The notes under the pieces: generated by a model
Told to the model about the DNA's origin: nothing
The model's input: only the letters and a program-made list of their open reading frames with translations
Database searches by the model: none
DNA from: Hymenopus coronatus
Taxonomy: Eukaryota > Arthropoda > Insecta > Mantodea > Hymenopodidae
Assembly (NCBI GenBank): GCA_030762935.1
Contig: CM060887.1
Span: 15,244,501 to 15,308,500 of the forward strand
Direction: 5' to 3'
DNA: 64,000 nt
Part shown: in pieces, positions 22,105-33,051 of the stretch
Layout of the letters: each line of letters begins with the position of its first letter
How positions within the stretch are numbered: position 1 is the stretch's first letter
Made by a program: the position numbers and the translations under genes

Positions 22105-22949
22105 ACTTTCTCTACACGTACTATGTGCATAGTGTATAGAGAAGATATTGCACTCCACCCAAAAATTCGATACCGATATTTCACCGGAAATATATGTTTT
22201 AGGGTCCCCTGTAACCAAAAAAAGCATTTTCAGAAAAAGGCCCGTGTGTCTGTAAACACGATAACTCAAAAACAAAAGGTCGATAAAATACCAAACTTAG
22301 TATTAAGTTTAGTAGCCTCCAGGGATGTGACACGAAGGTTTTGAGAAAAATCCCCCACTCCAAACTATCCTTTACATGGAGCTTTTTTCGAAAATTTTTA
22401 TTTTCTCTAAAATGGCTCTTACGATTTTGATTAAAATAACGTATATTAAATATATCTACCTAAAAAATAAAATGTATCTTTTGAATTTTCTGGGAATACT
22501 TCTGAAGACTACTTTATTCTGGATCAATTTTACTGAATTTTGTATAACTGCTAAACCGTAAGAGATGGACAAAAATGTACCACACAAAAAATGTAGAGCA
22601 CGTTAAAACATACAATTTATGTTATACACATTTTTTCGTGGAGATGATCATTTTTTAGATATTCCTTGTTTTTGGTTTAATCTTTGAAAAACTCATACTT
22701 TTCACATACAGGAACTTGTCAAGTCCTGTCTATACAAATAAAGGAACTTCAGTCACATAGCAACCAGCTTTTGACAATCACTTTAACTAATGGTACTTCC
22801 TTGTTTCGCTTCTACTTACAAGGAAGCAAGTAATAAGACCATTTGTGCTAATTTTTTATCGATAAGCATGAAGTAAACAGAAGCTAAAGTTTTTGACAGT
22901 AATTTGTTGCCGAGATGTAGAGAAAGTCATGTGAATATAACACATGAGA
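22105..22949 (-). mobile_element. R850 element, full-length reference copy
   Basis: The terminal ACTTTCTCTAC is at 22105-22115 and its exact inverse GTAGAGAAAGT at 22917-22927, followed by the 22-nt outer segment to 22949. The palindrome around ACTATGTGCATAGT lies at 22109-22142. Oligo-T flanks both ends. Length 845 bp, taken as the consensus size. Confidence 0.95.
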
Positions 22950-23267
22950 TTTTTTATAACATATATACACACGATACAAGGGGTAGAAATAACATGGCAC
23001 CATCTAAATTTCGCTTATAGAAATCTCTTGATTCTCATTTCTATCTTGGAGGAAGTTTTATAATAATAGACCTTCTACAATATAAGGAGTAACGTTTCAG
23101 GAGTCATTTTTCAACCCCAGCTTATTTATGTAGTTTAAAAGATAAACATAGAACTCAATAAAAATTTATGGTTGGACAAAAAGCTTTTTTGAAATTTAAC
23201 ACATAACCAAAATACGTAAAAAGTGGTCAAATGTTTTATTTCTCTTGAGAAGATTTATAATGTGTGA
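22950..23267. other. No gene or repeat recognised
   Basis: AT-rich sequence without coding signal. Confidence 0.4.
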
Positions 23268-23391
23268 CAGAAGGTGAGTAGGATAATAAAAGAGGTCTCG
23301 GGTTCCATTCCCGGCAGGGGCGGGGAATTTTTCTTTAACCAGAATTATTCTCTATGCCCCACAGAGGCTGGAAGTATGTGCGTGAGAATGA

Positions 23392-23442
<51 letters not shown>

Positions 23443-23450
23443 GAAAATAA
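23268..23450 (+). mobile_element. SINE-like relic ending in a GT microsatellite
   Basis: GGTCTCGGGTTCCATTCCCGGC resembles a T-arm/B box and is followed by CCCCACAGAGGCTGGAAG. A (TG)24 tract at 23393-23440 follows. The head is missing or too diverged to fold. Confidence 0.5.
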
Positions 23451-24274
23451 AACGATTTAAACCCAACGTAAATAACCTACAGACTATGAGTTGTTTCTAA
23501 GGCAAAGCTCCCAATATGACCTTAGATGTTAAAGGGGTCTATAATAATAATAAAAATATCTGATGTGTTCCATTCACACGACTTTCTCTACATCTCTGAA
23601 AAAAATATCGTTAAAAAGCTTATGCTTCTATTTACTTCATGCTAATCGAGAAAAAATAAGCAGCAATAGTCTTATTACTTGCTTCCTTGCAAATAGAAAC
23701 GAAATAAGGGAGTACCATAGGTTAAAGTGATAGTTAAAAGCTGGTTGCAATGTGACTAAAGTTTCCTTTGGTTGTTTGGACAGGAGTTGACAAATTCCTG
23801 TATGAGAAAAGTATGTTTTTCAAGGAGGAAACCAAAAACAAGGAATATCTCCAAAACGTCCAACTCCATGAAAAAATGCATATAAAATAAACTGTGTGTT
23901 TTAAAGTGCTCTACATATTTTGTGCTGTAAGTTTTTTTCCATCTCTTACGGTTTAGCAGTTATGCAAAATTCCGTAAAATTCGTCAGGATAAATTAGTCT
24001 TCAGAGTTTATTCCCAGAAAATTCAAGATATACATTTTATTTTTCAGGTAAATATCTTTAGTATATGATATTTTAATAAAAGTCGTTACAGCCATTTTTG
24101 AGAAAATCAAAATTTTCGAGACATGTTCCATGTGAAGGGTAGTTAGGGGTGGGGGGATTTTCTTGAAAATCTTCGTGTCACATCCTTGGAAGATACTGCA
24201 CTTAGAAACAAAGTTTGTATTTAACGGTCCTTTCGTTTTTGAGCTATGCTGCCCACATAGGCACACACACAAAA

Positions 24275-24550
24275 TGAAAATGGCGTGTTATTTAGGGACG
24301 CTCTTTAACTACTGTGGTTCTCAGCGTCCCATTCTAAATTGGGCGTGAAAGACCGCTTAATTTTGCTCAGAGGCCTCTCTATCAGGCTTGAGGTTCTTTG
24401 ACGTGCCCTAAATCTACGATACGGGACCCCGAAGGAAGCCATGCTAAGGATTTTTACACCCGAAAAAATCCATCGTCCTCCGCCGGGTTTGAACCCATGA
24501 CCTTGGGTATATGAAGTCAGCATGGTAACCATTACACCACGGAGGGCGAC
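24275..24550 (-). mobile_element. tRNA-derived SINE, family C, best copy
   Basis: The reverse strand starts TCCGTGGTGTAATGGTTACC (box A) and has GGGTTCAAACCCGG (box B). Acceptor-like ends CCTCCG and CGGAGG pair. The body AAATCCTTAGCATGGCTTCC and GCCTGATAGAGAGGCC is shared with three other copies. Confidence 0.9.
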
Positions 24551-24595
24551 TGACACATGCACACAGACAGACAGACACACACGGATATTTTTCTA

Positions 24596-24599
<4 letters not shown>

Positions 24600-24630
<31 letters not shown>
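24600..24630. repeat. poly-T tract
   Basis: 31 T inside R850 at the position where other copies have TGCTTTTTTT. Confidence 0.9.
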
Positions 24631-24631
<1 letters not shown>

Positions 24632-24804
24632 TATTCAGGGTGTCCTAAAATATGCATTTCCGGTGAAATCTCGGTATCGCTTTTTGGGTGCATTACAGTA
24701 CCTTTTCTATTCACTGTGTACAGAGTACGTATAGAGAAAGTAAAACAGAATGAACTCTTTAACAACAATTTACGGAGACAGAGAAAGTTGTACGAATGAA
24801 ACAC

Positions 24805-24944
24805 GGAATTCCCTTATTTTCCTTCTACTTCTTAAAATTAGTAAAACCATTTCTGCTAATATTTATCTGGATTAGGATGAAGTAGATAGAAGAATAAGCT
24901 TTTTAACAACAATTTGTTACAGGGAAAGTCGTGTGAATGGAAGA
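24805..24944 (-). mobile_element. R850 fragment, 5' end
   Basis: AATTCCCTTATTTTCCTTCTACTTC through ATTTCTGCTAATATTTATC to GGGAAAGTCGTGTGAATGGAA matches the CTGATG-end region. The last few terminal bases are replaced. Confidence 0.75.
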
Positions 24945-25584
24945 GCGGCACAGGAGCAGCTGTACGCTGGTGTTGATTGAACAAGTGACAAGCGCTGTTT
25001 TCTCTTTTGTCAATTGTGAACGTTTCTTGGGAAATAAACAAGCCGGATGATATGGAAGGTTTTTGTAGTTCAAACGGAAAAACTGTTCCATTTGTAAGTA
25101 GCATGCGTAGCTAGCAGATTTCTGTGTAACAACTGTCAAAGTAATCGAATAAGCATTCTCTCCTTCCTCTTGCAGCGTCTCGAGAATGAGTTGTTCGTGC
25201 GCATGCTCCATATTGCGAATAGATATCGCCCTAGGCAACGAGATAAAGGAACGTGGAGAAAAAGTAAAGAGGAGACGAGACTCTCCACTACTTTTTCTTT
25301 AAAAATGCAATTCTTTGCCACCCATCCCTCTCCTTGTAGCCAGATCCTGGAAGACGAAGTGAAAATGTAGTTATGCTAATGCAGGAACATTGCTCAAAAG
25401 GAAAAGACAGATAGGACCGGTAGAGATGGGTGCTTCAGTCTAACTCACTGCTCGTTTGTAAATCGATCCTCTCGAGGTAGTCGTCGATCCCTGCAGGAGA
25501 ACTGTGTGTGTCAGACAGGTGAGTCTTTTCATGTCAGTCATAGCTGGACTACTGCTGCAGAGCTTCTGAATCGTCTACAAACAC
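24945..25584. other. Unassigned DNA of mixed composition
   Basis: Overlapping short frames on both strands (66, 111, 61 codons) cover 24903-25370. None has a recognisable domain and they contradict each other, so I call none. Confidence 0.35.
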
Positions 25585-26835
25585 AGCTCCTGCCCTACAC
25601 ACGGCTAGTATAGCTGGCTATACTATGAATCCTGGGTCTTACAGCATTGTAAGTCGCCATTGGGGTTGCTATCTCAAAATAATTTGAAATCACCTTGTGG
25701 TTTATAAGAAATGCAATGCTATGTTGCCATGGTAGCTCAATGGAAGAGCAACCGGCTAGAGACCGGGAGATCCATGGTTCAAATCCCGGCCATGGCATTG
25801 AATGTTTCAGTCAGACTCTACCTATCCAACTCCTGTCCTTCAGGAGAAAAAAATTAATTATGTGAATTAATCCAATAACAATTGAACATAATAGTTGGCT
25901 ATACTATGAATCCTGGGTCTAAAGTACTTACAACATTGTAAGTCACCACTGGGGTTGTCATCTCTAAATAATTTGAGATCACCTTGTGGTTTACCGGGAA
26001 ACATGCGAGTCAGTGGAGAAATTCAATGCTATGTTGGCATGTTGCCATGGTAGCTCAGTGGAAGAGCAACTGGATAGGGTGGTTCAAATCCCGGCTATGG
26101 CATTGAATTTTTCAGTCTGACTCTCCACATCCAACTCCTGTCCTACACACGGCTTGTGTGAAAAAAACAATTAATTCAATACCAATTGACCATAATAGTT
26201 GGCTATACTATGAATCCTGGTCTAAAAGTACTTATGGGGTTGTCATCTGAAAATAATTTGAGATCACCTTGTGGTTTACCGGGAAACATGCGAGTCAGTT
26301 GAGGAATTCAATGCTATGTCGGCATGTTGCCGTGGTAGCTCAGTGGAAGAGCAACCGGCTAGAGACCGGGAGATCAGTGGTTCAAATGCGGGCTATGGCA
26401 TTGAATTTTTCAGTCTGACTATACATATCCAACTCCTGTCCTACACACGGCTTGTGTGAAAAAAACAATACAATACCAATTGACCATAATAGTTGGATAT
26501 ACCTACTATGAGTCCTGGGACTAAAAGTGCTTACAACATTGTAAGTCGCCATTGGGGTTGTCATCTCTAAATAATTTGAGATCACCTTGTGGTTTACCAG
26601 GAAACATGCAAGTCAGTTGAGAAATTCAATGCTATGCTGGCATGTTGCCATGGTAGCTCAGTGGAACAGCAACTGGCTAGAGACCGGGAAATCAGTGGTT
26701 CAAATCCCAGCTATGGCATTGAATTTTTCAGTCTGACTCTACCTATCCAACTCCTGTCCTACATACGGCTTGTGCAAATTAATCCAATACCAATTGACCA
26801 TAATAGTTGGCTATACTATGAATCCTGGGACTTAA
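25585..26835 (+). repeat. Tandem array of a ~320-bp tRNA-like repeat
   Basis: Four heads begin at about 25726, 26045, 26330 and 26647 (spacing 319, 285, 318). Each unit has the tRNA-like head, CATTGAATTTTTCAGTCTGAC, CCAACTCCTGTCCTACACACGG, ATAGTTGGCTATACTATGAA, CTTACAACATTGTAAGTCGCC and CACCTTGTGGTTTACCGGG. The second head has lost its anticodon arm, which explains the shorter spacing. Box A (TAGCTCAGTGG) and box B (GGTTCAAATCC) match pol III consensus. Confidence 0.93.
25726..25797 (+). other. tRNA-like head (not called as a tRNA gene)
   Basis: Folds as a cloverleaf. The acceptor stem GCCATGG/CCATGGC is perfect, the D stem GCTC/GAGC is perfect, and the anticodon stem has 4 of 5 pairs with loop CTAGAGA (anticodon position AGA). 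The T stem has only 3 of 5 pairs (CATGG/CCCGG). A Ser anticodon without a long variable arm, plus the broken T stem and repetition, argue for a tRNA-derived repeat head. Confidence 0.75.
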
Positions 26836-27065
26836 TCTTTAGTTGCCTGCACTAGTATACTACAGATGCCGTTTTTCCTTTAGTTCAAGTTTAAAACTGG
26901 AGTTCTAGTAAAATATTTGGGATTAAACTTATAAAAATTAGTATATAAAATGATAAAATATAAATGAAAATAAATGTAGACCCTTTATTAATATTTTTCC
27001 TTCCAATTAAAAGTTTACATTTTTTAAAACCAGTTTTTATATTGCTGCCAAAGGCACTACCAAAA

Positions 27066-27245
27066 AAGTAGTTCAAATGGCCATGAGTGTTAGGTGATAG
27101 TTAATGGACTGGCCATCCGTTCGAAGTCAAATGTTGCAAGTTCAAATCCCAGTGACTGTGGTAAAGGACGGGGAGAGCACAAGTAAAATAATCGGTGTGA
27201 TGCTTGGAAGCTAATGGGGTTACATTTATCAGTAGTTATGTCGGT
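27066..27245 (+). mobile_element. tRNA-derived SINE-like relic, family E
   Basis: GGCCATGAGTGTTAGGTGATAG, then a B box GCAAGTTCAAATCCCAGTG and a body GGTAAAGGACGGGGAGAG, end near TTATGTCGGTTTTC. Only one copy is seen in the window, so family status rests on the B-box motif and layout. Confidence 0.45.
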
Positions 27246-27426
27246 TTTCTTTTTTATTTATTTAAAAAATTAATGTAATTTTAGGGCAAAAATTGTATAT
27301 ATTTTTACAATATAAAACAGTCTTGATTACTTGTTTATGGTTGAAGGTATCCTAGAGTACAATCCTATTTGTATACTTACGCTTAAAACAAGCGGTACTT
27401 AAAGGTACCGACAGACAACAAAGGGT

Positions 27427-27632
27427 TAAAGTACTTACAACATTGTAAGTCGCCATTGGGATTGTTATCTGAAAATAATTTGAGTTGTGGTTTACCGGGA
27501 AACTTGCGAGTCAGTTGAGAAATTCACGGTAGCTCAGTGGAAGAGCAGTCGGCTAGAGACTGGGAGATCCCTGGTTCAAATCCCGGCTATGGCATTGAAT
27601 TTTTCAGTCTAACTCTACTTATCCAACACCTA
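27427..27632 (+). repeat. tRNA-like 320-bp repeat, isolated unit
   Basis: Starts AAGTACTTACAACATTGTAAG and includes a head (GGTAGCTCAGTGGAAGAGCAG, GGTTCAAATCCCGG) whose first acceptor bases are lost. It lies about 700 bp beyond the array, in the same orientation. Confidence 0.88.
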
Positions 27633-28039
27633 GCATCCATTATCAGTTTTACTTTCTCTATCAACTAATATCTACATAATTTCAAGCTTCAACTAGAGAC
27701 ATATTGTTCAAGAAAGTGTGTTCCCATTTTACTTTGTTTATGACTTACTAGAGAGTACATTTCTGTTTTGTTTTGACTTTCGTTATGAGTGGATATATTC
27801 ATTGAGTTTCGAGAGATTTATTTTTATTTTCTATGTTAGTTAAACCCTCGTACTCGAAATCACTCGAAATAGCTATATCCTTTATGTATACATACCATTT
27901 TATTGCTAAAATTTGTAGAATACATATTTATAACACTTATTCAGTAGATATTTAATGTTTTAATGCGATTATGGTCACAACTTTTCACGTTTTTTGTGTC
28001 ACTCTGTTTCTCAAATACAACGGACATATGAGTCCCTAG
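27633..28039. other. AT-rich DNA, no feature seen
   Basis: A TTTTACTTTCTCTATC near 27647 echoes the R850 terminus but is not followed by element sequence. Confidence 0.4.
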
Positions 28040-29145
28040 AAAAAAATAGAAAAATAAATTATTTTTGGTAGATTTTTTCAACATAATCTCCTATTAGCTC
28101 GATACATTTTTCCCAGCGTTTCTCTAACTGTTTTTAACCTTCCAAAAAGTAGAATTTCGGAAGGTCCTCAAAATAGGCATCTGTTCGTTAGACGTGAATC
28201 GTTTTCCGCCGAGCCACTTTTTCAAGTTTGGAAATAAAAAAAATCACTGTGGGCCAAACCTGGTGAATACGGTGGATTTTTTAGTAATTTGAAACTTAAT
28301 TCTACAATTTTCGCCATCAAAACTGAGCCCTTGTATTGTCTTGACGGAAGATAATATTTTTCTTTGCCAGATGCGTGCGATTTTTTCTTGATTTCTCCGT
28401 TCAACCGGTGCAATAACGATGCATAATACTCTCCATTTATAACTCTTCCTTTCTGCAAGTATTCAAAGTAGGTGATTCTGCGTGCATCCCAAAAATACTT
28501 TGTCTGCAGGTTTTACTACTTTTGCCTTCTTCGGAGCCGATTCGCCTTTAAAATCCACCAATTCGACGGTACTTTTGTCTCTAGAGTGTAGTAGTATATG
28601 TTTTATTCACAGTTGTGTATCCACGCAGAAACTCACCAGGATTGCGACGGAAAAGTGCCAAACCACGGTTGCATTTATTTTCCAATGGGGCAAACGCGGC
28701 GAGATCTTTGTCAGACCTAAATTGTGCAAAATGAGAACACTGTAGCTTGTGATATGCCTGTGGCCTCTACTATTTCGTGAACTTTGATTCGTCGATCACT
28801 CAAAACCATATCCTGGATTTTGTCTATGTCGGAGGAAGTCGATTCTACAGGACGTCCGGAACGATGTTCATTTGTGGATGTACGGCCACGTTTAAATTCA
28901 TTTATCCAATGTAAATTGTTACAAACGTAGGAACAGATGTGCCATAAACTTCATCCAACTCGGCTTTTATCTTTCAGTGTAAAGACTTTAAAATAGAAGT
29001 GTTTATTCACCGCAGGTAACTCGGTTTTTGTTCCATCTTTCTAAGTAGGCACAAGATTGTTTCAAACGTCTATTGCAACGAAAGCACGTGATGGATTTAG
29101 CTGGAACTTTAACTGCCATCTAGTGAAAGATGACGGTTACTAAAT
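28040..29145 (-). pseudogene. mariner-type transposase, decayed antisense copy
   Basis: Read on the minus strand. The N-terminal part near 28880-28760 encodes FKRGRTSTNEHRSGRPVES then a helix-turn-helix-like EIVEATGISQATVFSF. Then come LFRRNPGEFLRGY, TVNKTY (the first catalytic Asp block is usually VDETW, so Asp is lost), FRQDN in a shifted frame (second Asp kept) and PPYSPGLAHSDFF (third Asp kept). Several frameshifts. It is the same family as the copy at 34655-35640. I could not place terminal inverted repeats with confidence. Confidence 0.88.
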
Positions 29146-30020
29146 ACAAACTTTTTTACTTAATATAGCCAACAGATGGCATTGATTGATTGTTGTCCAT
29201 GGTTGTTGATTTTCTCTAAGCTGTTGGGATCATTAAAATAAATTTCACATGTCTACGAGCTTTCAGAGAGAAATTATGGCCTACTAAATTGATTCAGGTT
29301 TATATAGATCGTACTAAAACAATTTATAATGTTTAATTCGGTTAGTATGATGTGGATAAAAGAATAATGTTTGCAGAACAGGTAAAGAAAGTCATGTAAG
29401 TGGAATGCATAGGATTTTTAAGAGAAACTTATTCACTAGCGTCTCACATTTGATCATATTTTTCTTGCAATTATTCACAGAGGGTTTCTGCACTTCATCA
29501 ACGTCAATCTGAATAATGAATGAATATAAGCGGTCGGCCTAATGAACCGGAAGTGTTGATTGCTGGTTCTTGTGGTTGGGCGTGGTTCCCGACCAACCGA
29601 CACGCTAATTAAGTCATAAGATTGAAGCACTTGTGGCCCTGGAAAATGCCTCTCTAAGGAGTCAAACATCGTCTGTGACGTGACAATTTTAACAAATTCT
29701 CTTGTTAGGGATCCGATACGTGCACAATGACGTGTTGTTCTAGATTCTAATAGTTGATCATTACACTGCTGCAAATGTAAAAACCCTCAAGTGACGTAAA
29801 TTGATTATAAATGAAGTTTACAAAGGAAATAGGGGTTTTATAAGTAATGGCCGGAGAAAATTAAAATAATAACAATTCATTTTAAGATATTATTTAAGGG
29901 ACAAAGAAGCTTTAATATATTAATAATTTTAATATGACATATTAATGATATTTTTAACTAACTAGAACCATAGAAAACTTAATAATCATCTAGGAAAAGC
30001 AATTATTTACCCGCATTTTT
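29146..30020. other. Unassigned DNA with one R850 scrap
   Basis: 29340-29417 (ATGATGTGGATAAAAGAATAATG...AAAGTCATGTAAGTGG) is a minus-strand R850 5'-end scrap. A 99-codon minus-strand frame at 29475-29774 has no recognisable domain. Confidence 0.4.
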
Positions 30021-30153
30021 TACCTTCTCTACACTTACTATGTACATAGTGTATAGAGAAGCTATTGCATTCAACCCAAAAACTCGCTACCGAGATTTCA
30101 CTGGAAATAAATGTTTCAAGGTCCCTGCAAAACAATACCTGCATGTAGAGAAC
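30021..30153. mobile_element. 133-bp R850 double-hairpin-end fragment
   Basis: It opens with a minus-orientation hairpin end (CTTCTCTACACTTACTATG...TTTCACTGGAAAT). It closes with a short plus-orientation hairpin-end scrap (CAATACC..GCATGTAGAGAACGT). The interior is gone. The next R850 starts at the following A run. Confidence 0.75.
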
Positions 30154-30159
30154 GTAAAA

Positions 30160-30440
30160 ATCTGATGTGTTCCATTCACATGACTTTTTCTACATCTCTG
30201 TAACAAATTATTGTTGAAAAGTTATCTACTTCCTGATAATCGAGATAAAATTAGTAGATATGGTCTTATTACTTGCTTTTTTGTAACTAGAAGAGAAATA
30301 TGGGAGTACCATAGGCTAAAGCGATAGTTAAATATTTTAAAATCTGGTTGTTAATGTGATTGAAATTTGTTTATTTGCACTGCCAGAAGTTGACAAATTC
30401 TTAAGTATTTTAAAAATGAAATAATAACAAGGAATATCTT
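30160..30440 (+). mobile_element. R850 element, 5' third only
   Basis: TCTGATGTGTTCCATTCACATGAC to ATAACAAGGAATATCTTTG, then an abrupt switch to a minus-orientation copy at about 30450. Confidence 0.85.
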
Positions 30441-30449
30441 TGAAAATAT

Positions 30450-31030
30450 CCCCCCATCCCCAACTACCCTTTACATGGAACTTTTTCGAAAATTGTGATT
30501 TTCTCAAAAATGGCTGTAACGATTTTGATTAAAATAACGTATATTAAAGATATTTACCTGACAAATAATATGTATATCTTGAATTTTCTGGGAATAGCCT
30601 CTGAAGACTACTTTATTCTGGAGGAATTTTGGATAACTGCTAAACCATAAAAAATGGACAAACACTTACCACACAAAAAATGTAGAGCACATTAAAACAC
30701 ACAATTTATGTTATATGACTTTTTTCGAGAAGTTGATTACGTATTCCTTGTTTTTGGTTTTAGCTTTGAAAAACTTGCAATTTCTAATACAGGAATTCGT
30801 CAATTCGTGTCCATACAAACAAAGGAACTTCAGTCACCTAGTAACCAGCTTTTGACTATCACTTTAACCTATGATACTCCCATATTTCGCTTCTACTTAC
30901 AAAGATGCAAGTAATACGACTATTTCTGCTAATTTTTCTCGATTAGCTTGAAATAGATAGATGAATAAGCTTATTAACAATAATTTGTTACACAGAAGTA
31001 GAGAAGGTCATGTGAATGGAACACATCAGC
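30450..31030 (-). mobile_element. R850 element, hairpin end missing
   Basis: Begins at CCCCCCATCCCCAACTACCC in the element's middle and runs to GTAGAGAAGGTCATGTGAATGGAACACATCAGC. It continues into extra copies of its own terminal segment on the right. Confidence 0.9.
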
Positions 31031-31447
31031 TTTTTCCGCTTTAGCCTGTGCATTTTCTTATTTCCTTTCTGCTTACAAGGAAGCTAGCAATAACACTAAT
31101 TCTGCTTATGTTAATATTGATTACCATGGTGTAGATAACAGCTTAATGTTTTGAATAAAAGCTTTCTTTACCGAACACCTAGAGAAGGTCATGTGGATGG
31201 AACACATCCGCTTTTTGCTTTAGCCTGTGCATTTTCTTATTTCCCTTCTACTTACAAGGGAGCAAGTAATAAGGACAATTTCTGCTAATGTTATCTCGAT
31301 TAGTATTATGTAGGTAGAAGAATAAACTTTTTAACAATAATTTGTTACAGAGGTGTACAGAAAGTCATGTGAATGGAACACATCAGATTTTTAAAGAAGT
31401 TTGTTGCAGTGTAGATGGAGAAAGGCATGTGAGTGTAACATATCAGA
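31031..31447 (-). repeat. Tandem extra copies of the R850 5' end
   Basis: After the regular end at 31030, three more terminal segments follow in the same orientation, ending at about 31211, 31387 and 31447. The first two repeat the last ~175 bp (TTAGCCTGTGCATTTTCTTATTTCC to CATCCG or CATCAGA). The third is only ~60 bp (GTAGATGGAGAAAGGCATGTGAG). Each ends at the same terminal motif. Confidence 0.9.
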
Positions 31448-31870
31448 ATATTTTTTTCTAAAAGAATACAACAGAAACTTGATTTGTGCGTTGTTTTCAG
31501 TTGTTTTTTCGTTTCTTTCACGAGAACCGTGGGCTGTGCTTTGTACTTTAAAATTCTCTTTCGTTTACTTTTGTAATTTTTGTTTCTTCTGCTTTCACTC
31601 TGGTAGGGCTAGCAGCCTGCTTTTAATTACGAGCTACGGAAACTTTATTTTATACCTTGCCTTCGCGTTCTTACCCTTTCTCTTCTTCCTTCTTCTCTCT
31701 GGTCCTGTTTTAAATATTTCGTATTTCATTTATATTTGCAAATTTTATGAGGTGTGTTTTAAGTCCGAAAATGTAAACTTAAGGTGAGAGGGTATACTAA
31801 GAATATTCACTAAATGTGCTGGATTATGAAATCAAGTTTGTGGATTGTTGGATAGAAAAGTCTAATTTTT
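31448..31870. other. Pyrimidine-rich DNA, no gene called
   Basis: A 128-codon plus-strand frame (31401-31787) is F/L/C/Y-rich because the strand is T-rich, and it starts inside an R850 end. I read it as a chance frame, not a membrane protein gene. Confidence 0.4.
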
Positions 31871-33035
31871 ACTTTCTCTCTACGTGCTATGTACATAGTG
31901 TATAAAGAAGGTGTTGCACTCCACCACAAAATTCGATACCGAGATTTCACCGGAAATATATGTTTTAAGGTCCCCTGTATCAAAAAAAAAAGTATTTTCA
32001 GAAAAAGCTCCGTGTGTCAGTGTGCCCGTGTGTCTGTGAACAGGATAACTCAAAAACGAAAAGTCTGTAAAATACCAAACTTGGTATTTAAGTTTAGTAT
32101 CTTCCAGGAATGCGACACGAAGATTTTTCAAGAAAATCCACCCGCACCACCAAACCACCCTTTACATAGAACATTTTTCGAAGATTTTGATTTTCTCAAA
32201 AATGTCTGTAACAATTTGATTAAAATATTGTATATATTAAATATATTTAATCACAAATAAAATGTATATTTTGAATTTTCTGGTAATAACCTGTGAAAAA
32301 CGTTTTATTCTGGTTCATAATTTTGCATAACGGTTAAACTGTAAGAGATAGAGAAAAACTTACTGCAAAAACACATAATTTATGTCATAAGCATTTTTGT
32401 TGTAGAGTTGATCGTTTCCAAGTTATTCTTTGTTATTGGTTTCAATTTTAAACTAACTTTTCTCAATTCTATTCGGTGGAAGAATATATTAGATACAGTG
32501 ATAAGACCTGAGAGTCTGTATTTTTGAGTATTCTGTTAGTAAAAATGTATAGTGGAAAATTGTGATTAATTGTATTTATTACAGTAATACTATTGTGTAA
32601 ACATTGATAGTTGTAAATATTTCTATGTTTACTTCAGCTGTTGCATATAAAAGATTCTTGTATTACTGTCTCAAAATTAAGTTTAATAATTGTGAATTAT
32701 TGTGTGGTCTAATTTTTATATAATGTGTATTTTTTCAAAACAAAAAAGTTAATCGCTGTATGAAATATTCATTGGTAACTACCTATTTATGTAAATTGTA
32801 AATATGTTTCTACTTAACTGTAAACACTGACTTATCCTATATCATGTATATGATTTACAGGACTAATAAATTGAATTGAATCTCAATTGTTTCACAAAAA
32901 GACCAGCTTTAACGAGATTTGACTAAGGCTTTAGCCTAGTGTATTCCCTTATTACCCTTCTAATTACAAGAAAGCGTGTAATAAGACCAATTTTGGTAAT
33001 GTTTATCTCGATTTGCATAACGTAGAGAATACAGA
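31871..33035 (-). mobile_element. R850 element split by a ~430-bp insertion
   Basis: Hairpin end ACTTTCTCTCTACGTGCTATG at left. The element proceeds to TTTCAATTTTAAACTAACTTTTC near 32465 and resumes at about 32900 with TTAGCCTAGTGTATTCCC. It ends in a degraded terminus (GTAGAGAATACAGAC). Confidence 0.85.
32466..32895 (+). mobile_element. Unidentified insertion with a repeated 3' tail
   Basis: AT-rich insert in R850. It ends with GACTAATAAATTGAATTGAATC, resembling the short-repeat (TTGAA) tail of some non-LTR retrotransposons. No coding part is present, so the assignment is tentative. Confidence 0.4.
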
Positions 33036-33051
33036 CTCTTAATAAGAAAAA

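Larger units (their letters stand above)
23559..24741 (+). mobile_element. R850 element, split by a SINE
   Basis: 5' TCTGATGTGTTCCATTCACACGACTTTCTC. G-rich AGGGGTGGGGGG lies near 24148. A family C SINE sits in the CA-rich region at 24275-24550, and a T31 tract follows. The 3' end is GTATAGAGAAAGT. Confidence 0.92.

Noticed and set aside
22105..22949. R850 as a canonical Helitron (5' TC, 3' CTRR)
   Set aside because: The 3' end after the hairpin is GAGAAAGT, not CTRR. The offset inverted repeat fits Helitron2/Helentron better.
22105..22949. R850 as an ordinary MITE with terminal inverted repeats
   Set aside because: The 11-nt repeat is terminal at only one end. At the other it is followed by a constant 22-nt segment (for example 22928-22949 and 54510-54531). 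Not fully excluded.
25726..26720. Four functional tRNA genes
   Set aside because: The acceptor and D stems are good, but the T stem is broken in every head. One copy lacks the anticodon arm, and the AGA anticodon would need a class II variable arm that is absent.
31401..31787. 128-codon hydrophobic frame as a membrane protein
   Set aside because: Starts in an R850 terminus and owes its F/L/C richness to T-rich DNA; no conserved residues or start context.
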